Of a stretch of DNA of 26,788 bases, positions 21,495-26,788 are shown one piece after another. A model generated the notes under the pieces. That model saw only the letters and a program-made list of their open reading frames with translations. It was not told where the DNA came from and ran no database searches. The DNA comes from Entrophospora sp. SA101. Its lineage: Eukaryota > Glomeromycota > Glomeromycetes > Entrophosporales > Entrophosporaceae. Each line of letters begins with the position of its first letter. The stretch's first letter is position 1. Location of the stretch: contig CAUDNR010000273.1 of assembly GCA_958430865.1 (NCBI GenBank), positions 5,000 to 31,787 on the forward strand, written 5' to 3'. Both the position numbers and the translations under genes were made by a program.

Positions 21495-21645
21495 GGAACG
21501 TCCCAAAATTTTATAACCACAATGTTTTCCGCGTCCGCTACTTTAAATGTCCCGGACGTCGGCATGACAAATTGTTACGCGGACATCTTTGGACATTGTC
21601 CGTGTCCTCTCAATATTAGGCATGTCCCGTGTACAACATTGTTTA
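21495..21645. other. GC-richer patch with clustered GTCC/GGAC motifs
   Basis: Within 150 bp there are about six GTCC and three GGAC occurrences (for example GTCCCGGACGTC at 21550 and GGACATTGTCCGTGTCC at about 21592), in otherwise AT-rich surroundings. GGACATTGTCC is nearly self-complementary. It has no reading frame; it could be a fragment of a repeat family or a cluster of binding sites. Confidence 0.45.
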
Positions 21646-22040
21646 TAACTGAGAGCGTAACGTAAACTTTTGCTCTTTACGTATTACAGAATCACACATG
21701 CCGGTCAAAAATTTAACGTTTACATTAAAGTTAAGCTGGGTTTGGATTGCATCATCTTCGTCATAACGAGCAAACAAATCACATCACTTGGGTCAAGACA
21801 ATAGTCTATTTAATTAAATTCGAAACATATAAATAGGACGGCCTTCCCCACATTTTTTTTGTAGCACCAACGCAGAGGTATTTTGAGTTTACGAATGGGT
21901 ACGTTATTTAAGCACACATTAAAACCACAAAATCACGCTATCATTATTCAAATTTTTATAGCAATGATGTTACAATATCATAAAGTCACACGACTCGATC
22001 ACATATATGTATATACAAGATTTGTTACATGAATAATAAA
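21646..22040. other. Intergenic, with an isolated TATA-like motif
   Basis: A TATAAATAGG motif at about 21828-21837 sits before a C-rich patch (ccttcccc), which looks like a core promoter, but no coding frame follows in the next kilobase. Confidence 0.3.
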
Positions 22041-22360
22041 AATGGGAATTGGTCGTTGTTAAAAAAAACTGGCAAGACTTTTTTTGAAAGTATAAAAAGG
22101 AACAGGGTAATTCACAATTAATTTCCTTATTGTTAATGAGAAACTAACAAGTCTTTTTGATAAAAATGCAAAGAAGATGCTCCGTTATCATTAATTGAAA
22201 AAAAAAGGAAATTGGTCGTTGTTAAAAAAAGAATCAACCAATGTTTGAAAGAGCAGAGATTTTTTTTTTGAGATCATCACTAAAAAGGAAACAGCATAAT
22301 TCGTGATTAATTTTCTTATTGTTGTTAACGAAAAACTTAAAGAAGATGCTTCGTCGCCAC
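22041..22360. repeat. Diverged tandem duplication, two units of about 165 bp
   Basis: AATTGGTCGTTGTTAAAAAA occurs at about 22047 and again at 22210, and GAAGATGC at 22173 and 22342. Between these, AAAAAGGAACAG and AAAAAGGAAACAG, and TTAATTTCCTTATTGTTAA and TTAATTTTCTTATTGTTGTTAA, align in order. The offsets are 163-169 bp. No coding frame is conserved between the units. Confidence 0.75.
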
Positions 22361-22384
22361 AAAAAAAAAAAAAACCAGGACAAA

Positions 22385-22660
22385 TGATAATTCGTAAATT
22401 ACTTTTTAATAATAAACAATAATCAATTCAATTGTCAACTAATCAAAAATAATTCGTAAAATAGTTTTTAGCATTTTTAATAATAATCAATAATCAATTC
22501 AATTCTATATTAAATATTTAATACCAATTAAAATAATAATCAATTCAATTGTCAACTAATCAAAAATTGTCAAAGATGGTTCGTAAAATGTGTTTTTAGT
22601 ATTTTTAATGTTATTATGTAACGAAAAAACCAATTCAATTGTCAATTAATTAATTAATTA
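22385..22660. repeat. Degenerate tandem repeats containing CAATTCAATTGTCAAC
   Basis: TTCGTAAA at 22391, 22453 and 22580 is followed each time by a T-rich run, AATAAT(C) and CAATTCAATT. CAATTCAATTGTCAACTAAT occurs at about 22424 and 22541, and a related CAATTCAATTGTCAATTAAT at about 22631. A weaker copy (TTAATTCAATTG) is near 22780. CAATTG is palindromic within the unit. This is an old satellite-like array. Confidence 0.65.
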
Positions 22661-23360
22661 CTAATGATAGAATAACGCTTTTCTTATAAAGTAAATTAAA
22701 CAACAAGTATAAGAAAGATACTCCTCCACCAAAAGAGTATTTTCAGTGTCAGCAAAACAATAATAACAAAAAACAATAATTAATTCAATTGATTTTTTAA
22801 ATTAAATGATAACTAACCAGAATCGTCAAAAGATAATAATAAAACAATGTTTTCTTCTAATTTATTTCATACTATTTTAACAATTGATTAAATAACACAC
22901 CAATAATAGTAATCTTTGTTCGTTCGCCTGGGAAAAGATTTATTATTGCACGATAAATGTTTATCACGTGGAATTTATGTAGATCATCGAATAAATTATG
23001 TGGATCGCTTTCACCAAAAAATTAAAGATTTTTTCTATTCATTGTCCGCTCCTTCATTTCGCCAAAGGACTATTTAAGAAGTAAATCATTTACCATATGG
23101 CGCAGATTTGGCTAAATAAAGTGAAAACTTTGATTGTGTCAAAACCAAAAAACCATAGCATAAAAAGAAATTATAAACTTTAAGATCATGACACGGAAAA
23201 TCATGACACGGAAAATAATAAATTTCTTTGTGTGTTAATTAAACTAATATTGCACATTGTATCATTGTTTAGTGTTGTTTTATGCTGTGTAAAGGACTTT
23301 TCCCATTTCCAAAAATTGGAATATTAATTGATAGCTAAATTTTTTTATTATATTGGTAAT
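22661..23360. other. Intergenic, no supported gene
   Basis: AT-rich. One plus frame of about 55 codons around 22914-23076 has unusually even codon content but no start and no recognised motif. A 15-bp direct duplication (ATCATGACACGGAAA twice) lies at about 23185-23214. Confidence 0.4.
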
Positions 23361-23455
23361 GTGAATTGGATTCCATATAATGAATTTAATAGTATTGAAT
23401 ACTTAACTAAAGTTGGTTCCCTGAAGCAAAAGATGTTGTGTTAAAAAGATTATAA
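23361..23455 (+). pseudogene. Second relic of a glomeromycotan-type protein kinase
   Basis: The frame from 23361 reads VNWIPYNEFNSIEYLTKVGS. One base-shift later, 23420-23455 reads PEAKDVVLKRL and then two stops. WIPY-F-IEYL-K at the start of the domain and the VVLKRL strand with the ATP-binding Lys are typical of the expanded kinase families of arbuscular mycorrhizal fungi. The Gly-loop segment between them is deleted, and nothing downstream is recognisable. Confidence 0.65.
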
Positions 23456-23504
23456 TAAAGTTTTAGATATTTTAAAAGATGTAAAATTTGTGATATACAG
23501 TATT

Positions 23505-23765
23505 AATTAAGGTTCTGGCTGAAACTCTCTTTATTAGTAGCCAAAATTGTCAAAACACTTTGGACAAAAATTACTTTTTTATAAGCCCAAAACTATTTTT
23601 TGTTATTAGCCAAAATTGGGCGAAATTACTTTAAAGTTGTTTAAGTTAAAATAAGTTGATTGGTATAGTTTTTTAATGTTAATGTTTATAAAAAATGCTG
23701 AGAAGCCCAAATTGCCTAAATTAGTTTGGGCTTTGAGAAAACAGTTTGGACCGGAAACCTTAATT
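23505..23765. mobile_element. 261-bp MITE with 10-bp perfect terminal inverted repeats
   Basis: AATTAAGGTT at 23505-23514 is the exact reverse complement of AACCTTAATT at 23756-23765. The similarity continues imperfectly (GGTTCTGGCTGAAACT versus GGTTTCCGGTCCAAACT). The interior has no frame and contains a secondary inverted repeat of AGCCCAAA...TTTGGGCT type (about 23704-23732). It lies 50 bp after the kinase relic. Confidence 0.65.
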
Positions 23766-24690
23766 TGGACTGATATAATTTTTTCAACAGAAAATCTAAT
23801 GCCTTTTCAAAGCGAAGTGACTAAATGAAAGATGAGAACTATCACAAGAATGAGAATTAGAAGAGCTTGAATACTCAAAATTATTTCAGTTCAGTATTAG
23901 TTATTCACGGATTATCAGTTATTCGCTTATATTTGGTCAACCAATCAATGAAAAATCAAATATCCGATTAATCAAATAATGAATATTAATATATACAGTA
24001 TATTGCATGCGTGTGAGTCACAAAATATCCCATAATAAAAAATTATAGTTAAAAATATCATCTAAATTTTTTTCTATAATGTAACTATTATCATGTCTGA
24101 TTACCAAACTTCGGATTTTTATTTCAGTATCTGAAGTTGTAAATGGCTCGGACTAAATTAATAAAGAGTATCTCATATACAAATAATGTTTATATACTTT
24201 CTTGTACATTATTTTGTTTCGCTGTCTTCTTACATTCCATCAATTATCAATCATCTCACTATAATCAAAATACAAACTTCAACCAATTCCATAATTTCAT
24301 TTACCAAATGAACCTAATATATCAACACTCACAAAATTAAATTATATCTTTCCCCTACCATATTTATTGAGGGGAGCATAATATTTTCAATGAGGTAACA
24401 TCTTGAGTATTTTTATTCGTAAGCATCAATTAAAACAGTCCTTGGACATGTCGCACTTAAATATTTTTTTTTGGCAATTTAAAATAACCTATTGGTTTAT
24501 ATAAAGAACTACTTTTATTTATACATGATTTAGAAAAGTAATACTTTAAACTAAAATCAAAGTTGCAATTTTTGCTTAATTACAGATGGTTTTCTAGTTA
24601 AAACTTTACAATGCTACTTTTTTTGAAATATGTCGAAACAGAAATTTAAAGGTAATTTAAATAAAATATTTATATTTTTTATATTTAGAA
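23766..24690. other. Intergenic, no supported gene
   Basis: AT-rich, with several TTATTCG/CGGATTA-like motifs at 23895-23985. A 65-codon frame at 24143-24340 has no recognised feature. Confidence 0.45.
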
Positions 24691-24691
24691 A

Positions 24692-25215
24692 AAGCTACTT
24701 AAATATTTATATGACGTTTCCATTTTTACATAAATAAGTGCCAACACAAGTTATTTCATTTCAATTCATTGGATACATATTGAAATATAATAATAATGTA
24801 AAGAGATATTATAAAAAAGTTTTTAAAGGCATCAAAATATTTATATAACGTTTTCATTTTTACATAATCTAGATTACAAATAAGTACCAACACAAATTAT
24901 TTCATTTGATACATGTTGAGATATAGTAATGTAAAAAAATATTTAATATTATTATTAAAAATTTTCAAAGGCATCAAAATACTTATATAATATTTTCTTA
25001 ATCTAGAGCCCAAAGAAGTGCTAACTCAAGTTATTTCATCTCAATTCATTGGATACATACTGAGATATAATAATGTAAAGAGATATTATTAAAAAAATTT
25101 TAAAGGCATCAAAATACTTATATAGCATTTTTATTTTTACATGATCTAGAGTTCAATTGAGTGCTAACACAAGTTATTTCATCTCAATTGGTTGGATACA
25201 TGCCAAGATAAAAAA
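24692..25215. repeat. Tandem repeat, about four units of 135-142 bp
   Basis: Units begin with GGCATCAAAATACTTATATA (clear starts at 24828, 24970 and 25105, and a weaker one near 24693). Each contains TTTTTACATAATCTAGA, a GTGCTAACACAAGTTATTTC block, CAATTCATTGGATACATACT, GAGATATAATAATGTAAAGA and a T/A-rich linker ending AAAGGC. The copies are clearly diverged. No frame is conserved across units. Confidence 0.88.
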
Positions 25216-25377
25216 ATAGATTGATTATCCATATCAAAAAAATGAATTGATAAAAAAACTTTTTTTACACTGGCTATGATACATTTAATTTGGCATTATC
25301 AGATCCTATTAAAATGAAGAATTGAATAAAAATAAAAAGCTTAAATTTGAAATTTATATAATTCTTTTTTTCAACTC

Positions 25378-25758
25378 ATGATGTACAGCAAAATGTTGCA
25401 ACTTAATTTTCCATGTAACAATTTTTTACAACAGAATGTTGTACACTTTATATGCCATAATTTACATAGCTCACTTGTGCATGCTCAATTAAAAAACTTA
25501 TTTAAAGTAGTAAACTTTTTCTTTGAAGATTTGGTTCAAATTATCAGCAAGTATTTATATGGCCAACTAATTAATAGTGCATATGTGATGAATCAATCAA
25601 ATAATAAAATGCATGAATATTATATGAATGTTAATTCAATTAGAAGAATTATTATTTATTTTTATGATTGGATCAATAATAATTTATTTATTAGTATTAT
25701 CAATATTGTAATAATAAAAGAATCTAAATTTATGGGGATATCAATGATATATACCTGA
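25378..25758 (+). CDS. Unrecognised open frame of 126 codons
   Basis: An uninterrupted ATG-to-stop frame beginning MMYSKMLQLNFPCNNFLQQN, rich in Asn, Ile and aromatic residues, with no domain, signal peptide or clear membrane segment that I recognise. It starts about 160 bp after the tandem array. In DNA this AT-rich a 126-codon frame by chance is unusual but possible. It could also be a worn fragment of a repeat-family gene. Confidence 0.25.
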   Translation: MMYSKMLQLNFPCNNFLQQNVVHFICHNLHSSLVHAQLKNLFKVVNFFFEDLVQIISKYLYGQLINSAYVMNQSNNKMHEYYMNVNSIRRIIIYFYDWINNNLFISIINIVIIKESKFMGISMIYT

Positions 25759-26156
25759 GATTATTAAAAATAGGAATGCTCCTGATAATTAAATCTCTGC
25801 ATACACTCCAAACATTTACATTTCATTTTGATTTTTGAGTAGGGAATTTTGTGGGTCCTCCCAAAAAAAGAGCATATGTCTAAAACAATGCTTTATTGAT
25901 TCAAAAATAAAATGGAATTATTTATTATGCATTTCATTTACTTTAAGATAGTCCTATATAGTTTTTTTTGTAATTCATTTGAATCATAAAAATTATAGGG
26001 AAAATTTTTTAAGTTAAAATATAAGTAAAAACATTAAAAGTACAAAATTACCAAAGTATTTATATTTACAATTAAATGTGAAAATAAAAAATGAACAGAT
26101 AATTCCAGAAATGGTAGATAATCTTCAGCAATTCTTTCTTTTTCATCATCACCAGT
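25759..26156. other. Intergenic, nothing recognised
   Basis: AT-rich with no gene-like frame on the plus strand. On the minus strand the frame of the neighbouring gene fragment reads on past its stop for about 25 codons (DDEKERIAEDYLPFLEL), which may be a former continuation of that gene. Confidence 0.4.
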
Positions 26157-26734
26157 TTATCCATAAGGTTTTTCAGAAAGATCCAAAATCCACAAGTGCA
26201 CACAATCTTCTGTATTAAGAGTTAATCCATATTTATACATGATATCTCCTAGATATTGTCCTGACCTTAATTTCCATTTCGTTTTGTTATATTCAGATTT
26301 AATTTTCTAATTAATTATGAGTGAGTATCATATTAAATACTTGATATTTTATTAAACAGTTATAAAAATATAGCAATTCATCATCATCATCATTATAGTC
26401 ATTGTCATAGTCATAGTCATCACTTATATCTTCTATTTCATAATAATCATTTACACTTTCATCATATCTGTTAGGAGCTGGAGTTGCTAGTACACTTGTA
26501 TCTAATATTAAAATAAAATTTCCAATATAGAGGATAATAGGAAATAATATAGCATTTGTTAAAGTTAGTAATAGTAATAAAACTATACTATATTCAACTA
26601 TTTCTCTTAATTCCTCATCAGCAATACCATCATAATCATCATCAATAAAAGGATTCACTAGTGGAATCTTAGCAGGGTTGGCAAATTGACTGGCCCATTG
26701 AGAACAAATGGATTTTGGACTGGTCCATTGCCAT
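26157..26734 (-). pseudogene. Fragment of a glomeromycotan gene family (NPFIDDD...KWKLRSG type)
   Basis: A minus frame, open from about 26734 without a Met, reads IPLVNPFIDDDYDGIADEEL. It continues with a hydrophobic stretch (IVLLLLLTLTNAILFPIILY), LATPAPNRYDE and a long Asp/Tyr/Glu-rich stretch ending near 26341. Joining at GT 26340 and AG 26307 keeps phase and leads into TKWKLRSGQYLGDIMYKYGL and HLWILDLSEKPYG, then TAA at 26159-26157. The WKL-SG...YG...DLSD pattern recurs in uncharacterised proteins of arbuscular mycorrhizal fungi, as I remember them. The joining intron would be only 34 bp, no start codon is visible, and coding-like sequence continues past the stop, so a decayed or partial copy is likely. 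Function unknown. Confidence 0.45.
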
Positions 26735-26788
26735 TAATAAAATACTAAATATGGTTAAAGTGTTACACTAATGGACCCAATGGACCAC
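26691..26788. repeat. Repeated GGNCCATTG motifs at the right edge, possible element end
   Basis: TGGCCCATTG (26691-26700) and TGGTCCATTG (26721-26730) are followed by the inverted CAATGGACCA (26778-26787), with TAATGGACCCA at 26769 just before. Such clustered direct and inverted copies are typical of the subterminal region of a DNA transposon, probably continuing beyond the window. Confidence 0.45.

Noticed and set aside
22914..23076. Roughly 55-codon plus frame with balanced codons (RLGKDLLLHDKCLSRGIY).
   Set aside because: No start codon, stops directly upstream and no family recognised.
24143..24340. 65-codon plus frame with a hydrophobic start resembling a signal peptide.
   Set aside because: Short, AT-driven composition, and no cleavage site or Cys pattern to support a secreted effector.
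25855..25895. PPKKRAY-like reading similar to a Tigger N-terminus.
   Set aside because: Only seven residues before a stop and no following helix-turn-helix.
1..26788. CRISPR arrays, bacterial operons, ribosome-binding sites.
   Set aside because: The sequence is eukaryotic in composition and gene structure; no regularly spaced identical repeats of CRISPR type were seen.

Overview
Organism. The window is very AT-rich eukaryotic DNA: short GT-AG introns of about 75-150 bp, many trinucleotide microsatellites that are often translated as poly-Asn or poly-Gln, and old mobile elements. Two degraded kinase openings (WIPYNEFNSIEYLTK and FKNIEYLAKG) and a KWKLRSG family fragment have the style of lineage-expanded families in arbuscular mycorrhizal fungi. 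I infer a Glomeromycotina nuclear contig, Rhizophagus-like. This rests on recognition, not a search.

Layout. 1-1126 (minus) is an F-box protein gene running off the left edge inside a 25-residue poly-Gln tract. 1127-6476 is mostly non-coding, with an inverted-repeat hairpin (4.55 kb), a CENP-B/Tigger transposase relic with one terminal repeat (4.83-5.31 kb) and a MITE-like unit (5.40-5.79 kb). 6477-7622 (plus) is an intact 381-residue helical protein with a central hydrophobic hairpin. 7964-9951 (minus) is a nine-exon protein phosphatase methylesterase 1 (PPE1/PPME1) gene whose second intron boundary is occupied by a GATA microsatellite. After a protein kinase scrap, 10.52-12.07 kb (minus) holds a Fanzor (eukaryotic TnpB/OrfB-like) pseudogene. 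It has lost its reading frame but keeps all three RuvC residues and the zinc ribbon. A possible degenerate membrane protein (12.2-12.7 kb) and a pogo/Tigger copy bounded by terminal repeats (13.44-14.98 kb) follow. 16379-17608 (plus) is a three-exon PHO80/PCL-type cyclin with poly-Asn inserts. From 17.6 kb rightwards I see microsatellites, tandem repeats (22.0-22.7 and 24.7-25.2 kb), a second kinase scrap, a 261-bp MITE, and near the right edge a fragment of a glomeromycotan gene family next to repeated GGNCCATTG motifs.

Function. The three recognised host genes (F-box adaptor, PP2A methylesterase, PCL cyclin) are ordinary eukaryotic regulators, and nothing suggests they act as a unit. The rest is a repeat graveyard. 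I found no convincing new multi-gene system. The items most worth checking are the Fanzor relic with intact catalytic residues, the microsatellite at the PPME1 splice junction, and the unassigned helical protein.
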